The position numbers and the translations under genes were made by a program. From Rhodocyclaceae bacterium (GTDB taxonomy: Bacteria; Pseudomonadota; Gammaproteobacteria; Burkholderiales; Rhodocyclaceae): a DNA stretch of 64,000 nt. This document shows, in pieces, positions 10,932-21,512 of this stretch. The notes beneath the pieces are model-generated. The model had not been told where the DNA came from. It was given only the letters and a program-made list of their open reading frames with translations, and made no database searches. The first letter of the stretch is position 1, and each line of letters opens with the position of its first letter. The stretch covers positions 1-64,000 of the forward strand of contig JAOADW010000030.1 of assembly GCA_026417115.1 (NCBI GenBank), given 5' to 3'.

Positions 10932-11841
10932 GTCGCGCCTCCGCAAGGATCGCTTGCACCAATGCCGGGAAGTCGAGGCCCGCGGCGCGCGCCGCCATCG
11001 GGACGAGCGAGTGCCCGGTCATGCCAGGATTCGTGTTCATTTCCAAGAGCTCGTAGCGGCCATCCTCGGCAAGGATCAGGTCGAGTCGCCCCCAGCCCCG
11101 GCAGCCGAGCGCCGCGAATGCGGAAAGCGCACTTTGCGCGATCTCTTCGGCGAGTGAGGGGGGTAAGGCGGCAGGGCAGTGATAACGCACGCAATCGGTG
11201 AAATATTTGTTCTGGTAGTCGTAGCGGCCTTCGGGCGCTTCGATTTCGATGATCGGCAAGGCGCGCTGTCCCAAGATGGCGACGGTGAGCTCGCGCCCGC
11301 GTACGAAGGCTTCAGCCATCACTTGTTGCGGGCTGCCCCCCTCGCTTTGGGCGGCGGCAGCGACGGCAGGCGCAAACTCCTCGGGGCGGCATACCTTGGC
11401 AACGCCGATCGAGGAGCCCTCGCGCACGGGCTTGACGATGAACGGCAGGCCGAGCCGCTCGATTACCTTCTCGACGGGAGTCTCCCGAGAGACCAGGAAG
11501 GCGTGGGGGGTAGGCAGGCCATTGGCTTGCCAGATCCACTTCGTACGCAGCTTGTCCATGGCCAGCGCAGAGGCGAGCACGCCGCTGCCCGTGTAGGGAA
11601 TGCCCATGAGATCGAGGGCCGCTTGGATCGTGCCATCTTCGCCTGCCCCGCCATGCAGGATGTTGAACGCCGCCGCAGGCCGCCATTCGGCCAGTTTCCA
11701 AATCGGCGTTTCGCTGGGATCAAAGGCGTGCGCGGTAAAGCCTGCCTCTTGCAACGCAGTGAGCACGGCGCGCCCAGAGATCAACGAGATCTCGCGCTCC
11801 CGCGACGCTCCGCCCATCAAGACGACGATGTCCCCATTCAT
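10924..11841 (-). CDS. ddlB: D-alanine--D-alanine ligase (DdlB type)
   Basis: An ATP-grasp ligase of 305 aa making the D-Ala-D-Ala dipeptide for MurF. It begins with VVLMGGASREREISLISG and ends with the metal/substrate segment LEMNTNPGMTGHSLVP. Its position between murB and ftsQ is that of ddlB. It overlaps murB by 4 nt. Confidence 0.95.
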   Translation of the reverse strand: MNGDIVVLMGGASREREISLISGRAVLTALQEAGFTAHAFDPSETPIWKLAEWRPAAAFNILHGGAGEDGTIQAALDLMGIPYTGSGVLASALAMDKLRTKWIWQANGLPTPHAFLVSRETPVEKVIERLGLPFIVKPVREGSSIGVAKVCRPEEFAPAVAAAAQSEGGSPQQVMAEAFVRGRELTVAILGQRALPIIEIEAPEGRYDYQNKYFTDCVRYHCPAALPPSLAEEIAQSALSAFAALGCRGWGRLDLILAEDGRYELLEMNTNPGMTGHSLVPMAARAAGLDFPALVQAILAEARHD

Positions 11842-12716
11842 GACAATCGTGCTCCCACGATCCGTACTTCCCGCACGAGTCGTATGCCGAACTTTTCTTC
11901 CACAGTCGCAGCAACGAAATCGATCAGTTTTTCTATCGCAGAAGCGGAGGCTCGGCCTTTTGGATTTACGATGAAATTCGCATGCTTTTCGGACACGCGC
12001 GCGCCTTCGATTTCATATCCTTTGAGTCCGGCTGCCTCGATCAGGCGTGCAGCGTAATCCCCAGGGGGGTTGCGGAAGACCGAGCCGGCGTTGGGAAGAG
12101 CCAGCGGCTGTGTCGCCACCCGTCTTTTCAAAAGCTCAGCCATGCGTGCGCGCGCCTTCTCGCCGTCGCCTGCCGGGAACCGCAACCAGGCGGCGACGAA
12201 GATCTCGTCGCATGCGCTTTTGAGACCGACATGCCGATAGCCGATGGCGAAATCGGAAGGCTTGCGCAAGAGCAGACGCCCTTTTCGATCGAGCATTTGC
12301 ACGCGCTCGACGAATTCCCAGATTTCATGGCCATAGCAGCCTGCATTGAGCGCGAGCGCTCCTCCGAGGGTGCCAGGGATGCCGGCCAAGAATTCGGCTT
12401 CACAGCGTCCGTGGCGAGCGGCGAAACGCGCAAGCCGTGGGCATGCCACGCCCGCTTCGGCGTAGATCGTTCCCCCTTCTTCGAGACGAAGTGTGGCAAG
12501 GGCGTCGTGAGTAAAAATGGCGGCGCCGTCGAATCCGCCGTCGCGTACGAGGAGATTGGAACCCAAGCCAACCATGAGCAACGGCTCGTCGTGACGCAGC
12601 TGGCTAAGGAATTGCGCAAGATCCGCGAGGTCGCGGGGAAAACAGGCACATGCCGCCGCGCCGCCGGCACGCCAGGTCACGTGTCGGGCCATGGGTTCGT
12701 TGGCGCGCAGTTGCAT
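11838..12716 (-). CDS. murB: UDP-N-acetylenolpyruvoylglucosamine reductase MurB
   Basis: An FAD-dependent reductase of 292 aa that makes UDP-MurNAc. It shows the FAD-binding VGLGSNLLVRDGGFDG, GIPGTLGGALALNAGCYG, and the catalytic-serine segment NAGSVFRNP. The short length matches the type II family rather than the longer enteric type I. It follows murC with a 4-nt gap and overlaps ddlB by 4 nt. Confidence 0.94.
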   Translation of the reverse strand: MQLRANEPMARHVTWRAGGAAACACFPRDLADLAQFLSQLRHDEPLLMVGLGSNLLVRDGGFDGAAIFTHDALATLRLEEGGTIYAEAGVACPRLARFAARHGRCEAEFLAGIPGTLGGALALNAGCYGHEIWEFVERVQMLDRKGRLLLRKPSDFAIGYRHVGLKSACDEIFVAAWLRFPAGDGEKARARMAELLKRRVATQPLALPNAGSVFRNPPGDYAARLIEAAGLKGYEIEGARVSEKHANFIVNPKGRASASAIEKLIDFVAATVEEKFGIRLVREVRIVGARLS

Positions 12717-12720
12717 GCGT

Positions 12721-14115
12721 CTAGCCCTCGGGAAGAAAGAATTGCTGAGCGACCTGGCCGATCGAGCCTGCGCCGAGCGTGATCACGACGTCGCCTGCGC
12801 GCGCGACTGCGAGGATCGCCGCAGGGAGGTTTTTGACGTCTTCGACGAAGATCGGCTCGATTTTGCCGCTTACACGCAGCGCCCGGGCGAGCGCGCGCCC
12901 ATCGGCGGCGACGATCGGCGCTTCGCCCGCCGCATAGACCTCGGTGAGCAAAACAGCGTCCGCTTCTTGCAGCACCTTGACGAAGTCTTCGAAGCAGTCG
13001 CGCGTGCGCGTATAGCGGTGTGGCTGGAATGCGACCACGAGGCGGCGTCCAGGATAGGCTCCCCGCGCTGCGGCGATCGTCGCGGCCATTTCGGCGGGAT
13101 GGTGGCCATAATCGTCGACCCAGATGAAGTGGCCGCCGTTGGGCAAGGGAATTTCGCCATGACAGGAAAAGCGCCGCCCGACTCCGCGGAACTCGGCGAG
13201 CGCCTTGACAATCGCTGCATCCGACACGCCGACTTCGGTGGCGACGGCGATGGCAGCCAGCGCGTTGAGCACGTTGTGGCGGCCGGGCAAATTGAGCGTG
13301 ATGGGCAGGCGAGACTCCGAGCCATTTTTCCGGATGCAGTCGAAATGCATGGCAAGCCCTGCCGCGCCTATGTTCTCGGCACGGATCATGGCGTCGGCGG
13401 AAAAACCATAGGTGACGACCTGTTTGGTAATCTGCGGCAGGATCGCCGCGACGCCCGCATCGTCGAGGCACAGCACCGCCACGCCGTAAAAGGGCAGACG
13501 CTGGAGGAAATCGACGAAGGCGTGGCGCAACCGCTGCAGGTCGTGGCCATAGGTGTCCATGTGATCGGCATCGATATTGGTGACGACGCTGATCACCGGC
13601 GTGAGATAGAGGAAGGAAGCATCGGACTCGTCGGCTTCGGCGACGAGGAACTCTCCGCTTCCCAGGCGGGCGTTGGCACCCGCGGAATTCAAGCGTCCGC
13701 CGATCACATAGGTTGGGTCGAGGCCGCCTTCGGCAAGACAGCTCGCGATCAGACTGGTGGTCGTCGTCTTGCCATGCGTGCCCGCAATGGCGATGCCTTG
13801 CTTGAGTCGCATCAATTCGGCCAACATTTGGGCGCGCGGCACGATGGGGATGCGGCGTGCGCGCGCGGCGACGACTTCCGGGTTGTCGTCCTTGACGGCG
13901 GAGGAGACGACGATGGCGTCTGCGCCGGCGATGTTTTCGGCGGCATGGCCGATGGCGATGGCGATGCCGAGCGCGCGCAACCGCTGAGTCGCCGCGGATT
14001 CGGCGAGGTCCGATCCGCTGATGGCATAGCCCAGGGTGGCGAGCACTTCGGCGATCCCTGACATGCCGACGCCGCCGATGCCGACGAAATGGATGTGTCT
14101 GACCTTATGCTTCAT
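12721..14115 (-). CDS. murC: UDP-N-acetylmuramate--L-alanine ligase MurC
   Basis: A Mur ligase of 464 aa with all three domains: N-terminal UDP-binding [14 protein letters not shown] (about residues 8-22), central P-loop [11 protein letters not shown], and the C-terminal ligase domain containing YGHHPAE. The start [10 protein letters not shown] overlaps the murG stop by 4 nt. The complete N-terminal domain here contrasts with MurE in the same cluster. Confidence 0.96.
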   Translation of the reverse strand: MKHKVRHIHFVGIGGVGMSGIAEVLATLGYAISGSDLAESAATQRLRALGIAIAIGHAAENIAGADAIVVSSAVKDDNPEVVAARARRIPIVPRAQMLAELMRLKQGIAIAGTHGKTTTTSLIASCLAEGGLDPTYVIGGRLNSAGANARLGSGEFLVAEADESDASFLYLTPVISVVTNIDADHMDTYGHDLQRLRHAFVDFLQRLPFYGVAVLCLDDAGVAAILPQITKQVVTYGFSADAMIRAENIGAAGLAMHFDCIRKNGSESRLPITLNLPGRHNVLNALAAIAVATEVGVSDAAIVKALAEFRGVGRRFSCHGEIPLPNGGHFIWVDDYGHHPAEMAATIAAARGAYPGRRLVVAFQPHRYTRTRDCFEDFVKVLQEADAVLLTEVYAAGEAPIVAADGRALARALRVSGKIEPIFVEDVKNLPAAILAVARAGDVVITLGAGSIGQVAQQFFLPEG

Positions 14116-15185
14116 CGCGCGATCTCCATGCAGGCGAGGGCGACTTCGCGCGCGGCATTGGGCTTTGCCAGTCGGCGGGCTTGTTGGGCCATTTCCAGCA
14201 GCTGAGCGCGGCTGATGTGCTGCAGCTCGCACAGACGCTCGGCGGACAGCTCGCCCTGGGGCAGGAGGATGGCGGCGCCGGCCATGGCGAGAAAGCGCGC
14301 ATTGGCCGTCTGGTGGTCGTCGACGGCATGAGGATAAGGAACGAGGATGCTTGCGATGCCCGCTGCAGCGATTTCTGCGAGGGTCGAGGCGCCTGCGCGC
14401 GAGAGCACGAGATCGGCCCAGGCATAGGCCCCTGCCATGTCCTCGATGAAATCGACGACATGCGCTGCTACGCCGGCTAAGCGATAGAGATCCCGCGTGC
14501 GTTCGAGGTCCGTGGCGCCCGTTTGATGCACGATCTCGGGGCGCGCGTCCGGCGACAAAAGCGCCATCGCCGCGGGCACCGTCTCATTGATGGCGGCGGC
14601 GCCTTGGCTGCCGCCGAGCACGAGCAGGCGCAAGCGCTGCGGACTGTCTCGCTCGTGTTCCGCATAGCGCTGATCGGGAGCGGGCAATGCCGCGATTGCG
14701 GCGCGCACGGGGTTGCCCACCCATACGCCTTTTTTCAGCGCGTCTGGAAATCCCGTGAGAACCCGATCCGCGACGTGGGCAAGGATGCGATTGGCAAGAC
14801 CGGCGATGGCGTTTTGCTCGTGGAGCACGAGCGGCACGCCACGCAGGGCTGCCATCATGCCGCCGGGAAAGCTCACGTATCCTCCCAGTCCGAGCGCGAC
14901 ATTGGGCTTGAGGTGCGCAAGGGCGCGATAAGCGCGTGCGAACGCGCCCAGTAAGGCGATGGGCAAGAGGAAGAGGCGACGTAGCCCTTGGCCGCGCACG
15001 GCGGAAAACGGCACAGGCATGAACGCGATGCCAGCTTGCGGAACGAGCCGCGCTTCCATGCCATCCGGGTGGCCGAGCCAAACGACGCGCCAGCCTGCGC
15101 GCAGCATCTCACGCGCAACCGCGATGCCGGGCATGATGTGCCCACCCGTGCCGCCCGTCATGATCACGAGCGTCTTGGCGCTCAT
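14112..15185 (-). CDS. murG: Lipid II synthase MurG
   Basis: A GT28 glycosyltransferase of 357 aa that adds GlcNAc to lipid I on the cytoplasmic membrane face. It has the glycine-rich [18 protein letters not shown], a second GGSQGA, and the UDP-GlcNAc segment [15 protein letters not shown]. The start overlaps the ftsW stop (ATGA); 12 further in-frame upstream codons lie inside ftsW and are not needed. Confidence 0.96.
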   Translation of the reverse strand: MSAKTLVIMTGGTGGHIMPGIAVAREMLRAGWRVVWLGHPDGMEARLVPQAGIAFMPVPFSAVRGQGLRRLFLLPIALLGAFARAYRALAHLKPNVALGLGGYVSFPGGMMAALRGVPLVLHEQNAIAGLANRILAHVADRVLTGFPDALKKGVWVGNPVRAAIAALPAPDQRYAEHERDSPQRLRLLVLGGSQGAAAINETVPAAMALLSPDARPEIVHQTGATDLERTRDLYRLAGVAAHVVDFIEDMAGAYAWADLVLSRAGASTLAEIAAAGIASILVPYPHAVDDHQTANARFLAMAGAAILLPQGELSAERLCELQHISRAQLLEMAQQARRLAKPNAAREVALACMEIAR

Positions 15186-16354
15186 GCCGAAAGCCCCCGC
15201 ATTAGGCGGCGGTTTTCCCAATCCACGCGCGCGAGGATGCCGAGCGCGAGGCAGCAGGCGACGAGGCTAGAACCGCCAAAACTCATCAGCGGCAGCGTCA
15301 ACCCCTTGGTGGGCAAAAGCCCCATATTGACGCCCATGTTGATGAAGCTCTGCAAGCCGATCCACAGGCCGATGCCTTGAGCGACGAGACCCGCGTAGAT
15401 GCGGTCGAGCAACAGCGCTTTCTGGCCGATGGCGAAGGCGCGCCAGACGAGGAGCGAGAAAAGCCCGATGACAATGGCAACGCCTACGAAGCCCAGCTCT
15501 TCGGCGATCACCGCGAGCAGAAAGTCGGTGTGCGCCTCCGGTAGATAGAAGAGCTTCTCCACGGAAGCGCCGAGGCCCACTCCTAGCCATTCGCCGCGCC
15601 CGAAAGCGATGAGCGCATGGGACAACTGATAGCCTTTGCCGAATGGATCGCGCCAGGGATCCATGTAGCTGATGATGCGCTCCCAGCGGTAGGGGGATGT
15701 CAGGATCAAGGCCGCAAAGGCGATGGCGAGCGCTGCCAGCAACAACACGAACAAGCGTCCATTGAGCCCGCCCAGGAAAAGGATGCCCAGCGCGATGGCG
15801 ACGATCACGACGAAGGCGCCGAAGTCTGGCTCTCGTAAGAGGAGTGCGGCCGTGATGATCATGACGATGGCCATCGGGATGAAACCCTGCACGACGCTTT
15901 TCATGACGGAGAGCTTGCGCGTGGTGTAGTCGGCGGCATAGAGCACGGCGGCAAGCTTCATGAACTCGGAGGGTTGCAGGCTCACAGGGCCCAGGGAAAT
16001 CCAGCGTTGGGCGCCGCCCGCCGCACGGCCGATGCCAGGGATCAACACGATGACGAGCAGCAGCAAGCAGGCAAAGAAAAGCCAAAAGGAGAGCCGTTGC
16101 AAAAGGCGCAGGGGGATCTGGAAGACGATCAGCCCCAGCGCGACGCCTACGGCCAAAAAGGCCGTATGACGGATCAGGAAATAGGCCGGGTGATGGGCGG
16201 TTGCGCTCGACCCCTCGGCGGTTGCGATCGAGGCCGAATAGACCATCACGAGCCCTAAAAGGAGCAAACTGCAAGCCGACGCGACGAGCATCGGATCGAG
16301 CTCGGGCATCGCCGGGCGCGGTGCGAGGGGGCGCGCCAAGGAAGCCGTTTTCAT
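15182..16354 (-). CDS. ftsW: Septal peptidoglycan glycosyltransferase FtsW
   Basis: A SEDS-family polytopic membrane protein of 390 aa, about ten hydrophobic segments. It shows FMKLAAVLYAADY, the GKGYQLSHALIAFGRGEWLGVGLG-type loop and a C-terminal LPLMSFGGSS motif. It polymerises lipid II together with FtsI. It overlaps murD and murG by 4 nt each. Confidence 0.95.
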   Translation of the reverse strand: MKTASLARPLAPRPAMPELDPMLVASACSLLLLGLVMVYSASIATAEGSSATAHHPAYFLIRHTAFLAVGVALGLIVFQIPLRLLQRLSFWLFFACLLLLVIVLIPGIGRAAGGAQRWISLGPVSLQPSEFMKLAAVLYAADYTTRKLSVMKSVVQGFIPMAIVMIITAALLLREPDFGAFVVIVAIALGILFLGGLNGRLFVLLLAALAIAFAALILTSPYRWERIISYMDPWRDPFGKGYQLSHALIAFGRGEWLGVGLGASVEKLFYLPEAHTDFLLAVIAEELGFVGVAIVIGLFSLLVWRAFAIGQKALLLDRIYAGLVAQGIGLWIGLQSFINMGVNMGLLPTKGLTLPLMSFGGSSLVACCLALGILARVDWENRRLMRGLSA

Positions 16355-17778
16355 GCCCCAGCCTTTCCAGAAAGACGCGCCACCGCAGCGCGAAAGACTT
16401 CGGCGCGGTGCTCGTAGTTACGAAACATGTCGAAGCTCGCACAGGCGGGAGAAAGCAACACGGCGTCGCCGGCGTGCGCGCGGTTCGCCGCCCAACGCAC
16501 GGCGTCTTCGAGATCCTGCGCGAAATAAAGCGGCACCCCCGTCTGTTTCAGGGCGGCGTGAATGACGGCAGCGTCTTTGCCGATCAGCGCGACGCCGCGC
16601 GCATGGGCGGCAACGAAGGGCGCAAGCGGAGAAAAGTCTTGTTGTTTGCCCTCGCCGCCCAAGATGAGCACCACCGTTCGCCGGAGCCCCGAGAGCGCGG
16701 CGCAGGTCGCGCCGACATTGGTGCCTTTCGAATCGTCATAGAAGACGACGCCGTCGATCTCGGCGATTTTCTCGACCCGATGAGGCAAACCCTGAAACGT
16801 GCGCAGTGCGGGCGCAAGTGCGAGCGCGTCGAAGCCAAGCGCATGGCAAAGCGCCAACGCGGCCATTGCGTTTTGCGCATTGTGAAGCCCTGCCAAGGGC
16901 AGTTCGGCGAGCGGCAGCAAAAAGCGCTCGCCCTGCACCAGCCAATCTTTGCCACTGCGCGCGCGGATGCCGAAATCCAACTCCATGGCGGGCGCATCCA
17001 ACCCGAAGCTGATCAGCTGCTTGCCGGCGAGCGCCATGGCCTTCACACGGGCGTCTCCCCGATTGAGCACTTGCCATTGCGCCTGACGGAAAATGCGCGC
17101 TTTCACGGCAGCGTATTCCTCGAGGTCGCGATAGCGGTCGAGATGGTCGTCGCTGACGTTGAGCACCGTGGCCGCCGTCGGCGCCAAAGTTTCGGTGGTT
17201 TCCAACTGGAAACTCGAAAGCTCCAGCACCCATGCCTCGGGGAGCTGGCCGGCCTCGCATGCGTCGCAGAGCGCGGCGAGAGCAGCAGGCGAGATGTTGC
17301 CGGCAACGGCGACCCGCTTGCCCGTGGCGGCGAGCAAGTGGCCGGTCAAGGCAGTGGTGGTGGTCTTGCCGTTCGTGCCCGTGATCGCCACGAGAGGGAC
17401 CCAGGGCTGCAGCCCCCGCAATGCGCGTGCGAAGAGTTCGATTTCGCCCACGACGGGTATGCCGGCGGCGCGCGCATGCACGATCGGCAAAATGCCCGGC
17501 GAAACGCCCGGCGAGAGGACGACGAGATCGCAGCCGGCAAGGAGGGAGGAATCGAAGCGTTGATCGAAAGGCTGCACATGGAAATCGGCTTGAAGTCCGC
17601 GGCGCATGAGCTCGTCGAGGGCCGGCGGTTTGTTGCGGCTGTCGATGATGGTCACGCGCGCGCCTGCGCGTAGACACCAGCGGGCGCTGGCGATGCCCGA
17701 TTCACCCAGGCCGATGATCAGCACACGGCGGCCGTCCAGCGAATCGGGGGGCGAGGGAGGAAACGCGCGGATGTCCAT
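16351..17778 (-). CDS. murD: UDP-MurNAc-L-alanine--D-glutamate ligase MurD
   Basis: A Mur ligase of 475 aa: N-terminal Rossmann-like domain (VLIIGLGESGIASARW), central P-loop GTNGKTTTTALTGHLL, and C-terminal domain with VVLILGGEGKQQDFSPL. The chosen ATG overlaps the mraY stop by one base (TGATG); the much longer open frame upstream is antisense noise within mraY. Confidence 0.95.
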   Translation of the reverse strand: MDIRAFPPSPPDSLDGRRVLIIGLGESGIASARWCLRAGARVTIIDSRNKPPALDELMRRGLQADFHVQPFDQRFDSSLLAGCDLVVLSPGVSPGILPIVHARAAGIPVVGEIELFARALRGLQPWVPLVAITGTNGKTTTTALTGHLLAATGKRVAVAGNISPAALAALCDACEAGQLPEAWVLELSSFQLETTETLAPTAATVLNVSDDHLDRYRDLEEYAAVKARIFRQAQWQVLNRGDARVKAMALAGKQLISFGLDAPAMELDFGIRARSGKDWLVQGERFLLPLAELPLAGLHNAQNAMAALALCHALGFDALALAPALRTFQGLPHRVEKIAEIDGVVFYDDSKGTNVGATCAALSGLRRTVVLILGGEGKQQDFSPLAPFVAAHARGVALIGKDAAVIHAALKQTGVPLYFAQDLEDAVRWAANRAHAGDAVLLSPACASFDMFRNYEHRAEVFRAAVARLSGKAGA

Positions 17779-18947
17779 CAGCGGATCTTGAGGGTCGAAA
17801 GGCCGAAAAGCACGAGCATGATGGTGATGATCCAAAAGCGCACCACGACTTGGGTCTCTTTCCATCCGACATGCTCGAAATGATGATGCAGTGGGGCCAT
17901 TCGCAGGATGCGACGACCTTCGCCATAGCGCGCTTTCGTATATTTGAAATACGCGACCTGCAGCATGACCGAAAGCGTTTCCGCAACGAAGACGCCCCCC
18001 ATGATGAAGAGCACGATCTCCTGGCGGACGACGATGGCGACTGCACCCAGCGCGGCGCCCAGCGCCAGGGCGCCGACATCGCCCATGAAGACTTCGGCGG
18101 GATAGGCGTTGAACCAGAGAAAGCCGAGGCCCGCGCCAGCCAGGGCGCCGCAAAAGACGGCGAGTTCTCCGGCGCCTGGGATATAGGGCAGCAACAAATA
18201 CTTGGCGAAGACGGCGTGTCCGGCGACATAGGCAAAGACGCCGAGCGCGCCGCCGACGAGCACCGTCGGCATGATCGCGAGCCCGTCGAGTCCATCGGTG
18301 AGGTTGACGGCGTTGCTTGCGCCGACGATCACGAACCAAGACAGGATCATGAAGCCGAAAATACCGAGTGGATAGGAGATGGTCTTGAAGAACGGCACGA
18401 TGAGGTCCGCGCGGGACGGGAGCTCCAAGGTGAAGCCGCTTTCCAGCCAGCGCCAGAAGAGCTCGACCGTCTTGCCGGTGGTGGGGGCGGCGACGGCAAA
18501 GGCGAGCAGAATGGCGGCGAGGGCGCCGATCAAGGCTTGCCAGAAAAACTTTTGAGCAGGCGAAAGCCCCTTGGGGTTGCGATGGACGACTTTTTTCCAG
18601 TCATCGACCCAACCGATGGCGCCGAAGCCGAAGGTGACGAAAAGCACGATCCACACGAAGCGGTTCGTGAGATCCGCCCAAAGGAGCGTGGAAACGCCGA
18701 GCGCGAGCAAGATCAGCGCGCCGCCCATCGTGGGGGTGCCGGCCTTGACGAGATGAGTTTGGGGGCCGTCGTCGCGCACGGCTTGGCCGATTTTCTTGGC
18801 GGTCAGCCAACGAATGACGGCGGGCCCAAAGACGAAGGCGATCGATAGGGCCGTCATCGTCGCGAGGACGGCGCGCAAGGTGATGTAGTTGAAGACGTTG
18901 AAGGCGCGGTATTCCTCCGCGAGCCAGCGCGCCAATTCAAGCAGCAT
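17778..18947 (-). CDS. mraY: Phospho-N-acetylmuramoyl-pentapeptide transferase MraY
   Basis: A ten-helix membrane enzyme of 389 aa that makes lipid I from UDP-MurNAc-pentapeptide and undecaprenyl phosphate. It carries [25 protein letters not shown] with catalytic Asp residues, and the C-terminal [22 protein letters not shown]. The start at 18947 is preferred over 18953 because GAGGAG sits about 7 nt upstream of it and would abut the earlier ATG. It overlaps murF by 11 nt. Confidence 0.96.
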   Translation of the reverse strand: MLLELARWLAEEYRAFNVFNYITLRAVLATMTALSIAFVFGPAVIRWLTAKKIGQAVRDDGPQTHLVKAGTPTMGGALILLALGVSTLLWADLTNRFVWIVLFVTFGFGAIGWVDDWKKVVHRNPKGLSPAQKFFWQALIGALAAILLAFAVAAPTTGKTVELFWRWLESGFTLELPSRADLIVPFFKTISYPLGIFGFMILSWFVIVGASNAVNLTDGLDGLAIMPTVLVGGALGVFAYVAGHAVFAKYLLLPYIPGAGELAVFCGALAGAGLGFLWFNAYPAEVFMGDVGALALGAALGAVAIVVRQEIVLFIMGGVFVAETLSVMLQVAYFKYTKARYGEGRRILRMAPLHHHFEHVGWKETQVVVRFWIITIMLVLFGLSTLKIR

Positions 18948-20307
18948 GGGCATTCTCCTCGTCGATGAGACGGGCGACGATGTTCTCCATGCGCATGAAA
19001 CGCGAGCCTTTGACGAGCACCGTGGTTTCCCGATTGAGGAGGGGCAGGAGCGCGGCGATCAGTTTTTCTGCCTGAGTGAAATGTGCGCCGCCAGGCCCAA
19101 AATTGCGCACCGCACACTCGCTCTTCTCGCCAAGCGCGAAGAGTCGGTCGATGCCCTGACTCTTGGCGTAACCCCCTACCTCGTCATGGAGTTGGAAGGC
19201 CGCGGCGCCGACCTCTCCCATGTCGCCCATGACGAGGATACGCTGGCCGGGGAAGCTCGCGAGGACATCGATCGCCGCTCGGAAAGAGTCGGGATTCGCG
19301 TTGTAGGTGTCGTCGATGATCAGCGCGCCCTGTTTGCCGCGGCGACGCGTGAGCCGGCCGGGGACGCCGGAGAAGGCGGACAGGCCGCGAGCGATCGGCG
19401 CTGTCGGCACACCGAGCGCAAAGGCTGCTGCGGCTGCGGCGAGGGCGTTCGCAGCATTGTGCGCGCCGGGGACGGTGAGCGTGCAATTTACGCGCCCGTT
19501 GGGCATCTCGATCGTGAGCTCGCCGCCACAGGCCAGCGGGGAAAAGCGCCCTTGCACCATCGCGCGCGCCGTGAAGCCGAAAGTGACGATGCGGCGGTTG
19601 CCGGCGAGCTCCTGCCAGACGAAGGCATGAGGATCGTCGGCGTTGAACACGCACACGCCATCGTCATCGAGGCCGTTGAAAATTTCGCCTTTGGCGCGCG
19701 CGACGTCGGTCACCGTCCCTAACCCTTCGAGATGGGCCCTTTGGGCGTTATTGACGAGGGCCACGGTTGGACGCGTAAGCCGCGTCAGATAGTCGATTTC
19801 GCCTGCATGATTCATGCCCATCTCGATGACGGCGGCGCGGTGATGGGGGCGCAAACGCAGGAGCATGAGTGGCACGCCGATGTCGTTGTTGAGGTTTCCC
19901 TGGGTGGCGAGCACGGCATGTTGGCCGAGATCGGCGCGAAGAATGGCCGCCGTCATTTCCTTGACCGTGGTTTTGCCGTTGCTGCCCGTGATGGCGACGA
20001 TCGGCAGTAGAAAACGAGAGCGCCAGGAAGCAGCCAGGGCTCCCAATGCCCGCCGCGTGTCGGCGACGGCAACCAACGGCAGATCGGGGTGCTGCTCGGC
20101 GTAAGAGGTTTCCACCAAGGCGGCGGCCGCGCCCGCACCCAAGGCATCAATGACAAAATCATGGCCATCGAAACGCGCGCCTCGCAAGGCGACATAGAGC
20201 ATGCCGGGCACCACGGCGCGCGAATCCGTACCGACGGACGTGTATTCGACATCGCGCCCACAATGGCGGGCGCCGAGCAGTTCTGCCGTCGCCGAAAGGG
20301 TCAGCAC
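18937..20307 (-). CDS. murF: UDP-MurNAc-tripeptide--D-alanyl-D-alanine ligase MurF
   Basis: A Mur ligase of 456 aa with intact N-terminal domain ([20 protein letters not shown]), P-loop [11 protein letters not shown], and C-terminal domain ([18 protein letters not shown]). It starts with GTG at 20307, preceded by a strong AGGAGGA, and overlaps the murE stop by 7 nt. It adds D-Ala-D-Ala to UDP-MurNAc-tripeptide. Confidence 0.95.
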   Translation of the reverse strand: MLTLSATAELLGARHCGRDVEYTSVGTDSRAVVPGMLYVALRGARFDGHDFVIDALGAGAAAALVETSYAEQHPDLPLVAVADTRRALGALAASWRSRFLLPIVAITGSNGKTTVKEMTAAILRADLGQHAVLATQGNLNNDIGVPLMLLRLRPHHRAAVIEMGMNHAGEIDYLTRLTRPTVALVNNAQRAHLEGLGTVTDVARAKGEIFNGLDDDGVCVFNADDPHAFVWQELAGNRRIVTFGFTARAMVQGRFSPLACGGELTIEMPNGRVNCTLTVPGAHNAANALAAAAAAFALGVPTAPIARGLSAFSGVPGRLTRRRGKQGALIIDDTYNANPDSFRAAIDVLASFPGQRILVMGDMGEVGAAAFQLHDEVGGYAKSQGIDRLFALGEKSECAVRNFGPGGAHFTQAEKLIAALLPLLNRETTVLVKGSRFMRMENIVARLIDEENAHAA

Positions 20308-21512
20308 GATTTCCTCCTATCCGCTGCAGCAAGGGTGGGGGCGCTCGCTTGCCGCGCAGCAAGCGCTGATTGGGCAAGGCGCGCGTCGGAAAAGGGCAGA
20401 CGGCGCCCGCAAATTTCCTGATAGTCTTCGTGGCCTTTGCCTGCAAGGAGGATGACGTCTTGTGCCTCCGCTTCTTGGATCGCACGCGTAATGGCCGCCG
20501 CGCGATCGACTTCGCTTGCAGCGGGCTTTTCCATGCCGGCGAGGATCGCGGCGATGATCGCTTGGGGATCTTCGCCCCGCGGGTTGTCCGAGGTGACGAT
20601 GACGCGATCGGCGAGCCTTTCCGCGATGGCGCCCATGATGGGACGTTTGCCCGGGTCGCGCTCGCCCCCGCAGCCGAAGACGCAGACCAATTTCCCGCCC
20701 CGAGAGTGGGCGGTGGGACGCAGGGTGAGGAGTACTTTTTCCAAAGCGTCGGGAGAATGGGCATAGTCGATGACGACGAGCGGTTCTCCCTTGCCACCCA
20801 GCATTTCCAGGCGGCCCCGCGGCGCGACGAGCCGCGCGCAGCCGGCTGCAAGAAGCGACAAGGGTTCGTCCAGAGCCATGAGGGCGCCGATCGTCGCGAG
20901 CAGGTTGGCGACGTTGAAGCGGCCGAGCACCGGCGCCTCGATGCGCGTGTCGGCAAGGCGGAACGCCACCCCTGCGCCATGCTCGACGATTTCCTGAGCG
21001 TGGAGCATCTCGTCGGCGCCGACACGGCCCTCGAGCGAATAGCCGATGGTGCGCACCTTGCCCGCGAGCGTTTGGGCGATTTCGCGGCCCAATGCATCGT
21101 CGAGATTGAGCACCGCGCAGCGAAGGCCAGGCATCGCGAAGAGGCGTTTTTTCATCGCCGCATATTCTTCCATCGTGCCGTGATATTCGAGATGGTCGCG
21201 GCTTAGGTTGGTAAAGACGGCGACATCGAAGGCAAGCCCTTCTACGCGATTCTGGTGCAGCCCGATCGAAGAGACCTCCATCGCACAGGCGTAAGCGCCT
21301 TCGGCGGCCCAGCGGGGCAGAAGCTGCGCAAGCACGTGGGCGCCAGGCGTGGTGTTGGGGCCTGGCGAGAGCGCGCCGAGGTCGCCGTAGCCAAGCGTGC
21401 CCACGATGCAGCAGCGCTTGTTTAGCTGCCCATAGAGCTGGGCGATCCATTGCGTGACGGTGGTTTTGCCGTTGGTGCCGGTCACGCCGATCAAACGCAT
21501 GCTGTCGATCAT
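20301..21512 (-). CDS. murE: N-terminally shortened UDP-MurNAc-tripeptide synthetase MurE (meso-DAP type)
   Basis: A Mur ligase of 403 aa, against about 480-500 in typical MurE. The P-loop VTGTNGKTT begins near residue 9, whereas enteric MurE has about 105 residues before it; domain 1, which binds the uridine part of UDP-MurNAc-L-Ala-D-Glu, is absent. The central domain (EVSSIGLHQNRV, FTNLSRDHLEYHGTMEEY) and the C-terminal domain (VVIDYAHSPDALEKVL, GCGGERDPGKRP, SDNPRGEDP) are intact; the DNPR motif indicates meso-diaminopimelate. The start ATG overlaps the ftsI stop by 4 nt. Reading further upstream in frame gives no domain-1-like sequence. Function as MurE is inferred from cluster position and the two remaining domains. 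Confidence 0.88.
   Translation of the reverse strand: MIDSMRLIGVTGTNGKTTVTQWIAQLYGQLNKRCCIVGTLGYGDLGALSPGPNTTPGAHVLAQLLPRWAAEGAYACAMEVSSIGLHQNRVEGLAFDVAVFTNLSRDHLEYHGTMEEYAAMKKRLFAMPGLRCAVLNLDDALGREIAQTLAGKVRTIGYSLEGRVGADEMLHAQEIVEHGAGVAFRLADTRIEAPVLGRFNVANLLATIGALMALDEPLSLLAAGCARLVAPRGRLEMLGGKGEPLVVIDYAHSPDALEKVLLTLRPTAHSRGGKLVCVFGCGGERDPGKRPIMGAIAERLADRVIVTSDNPRGEDPQAIIAAILAGMEKPAASEVDRAAAITRAIQEAEAQDVILLAGKGHEDYQEICGRRLPFSDARLAQSALAARQASAPTLAAADRRKSC

Noticed and set aside
12691-14061. 456-codon plus-strand frame opposite murC
   Set aside because: Shadow of murC; no start signal or domain.
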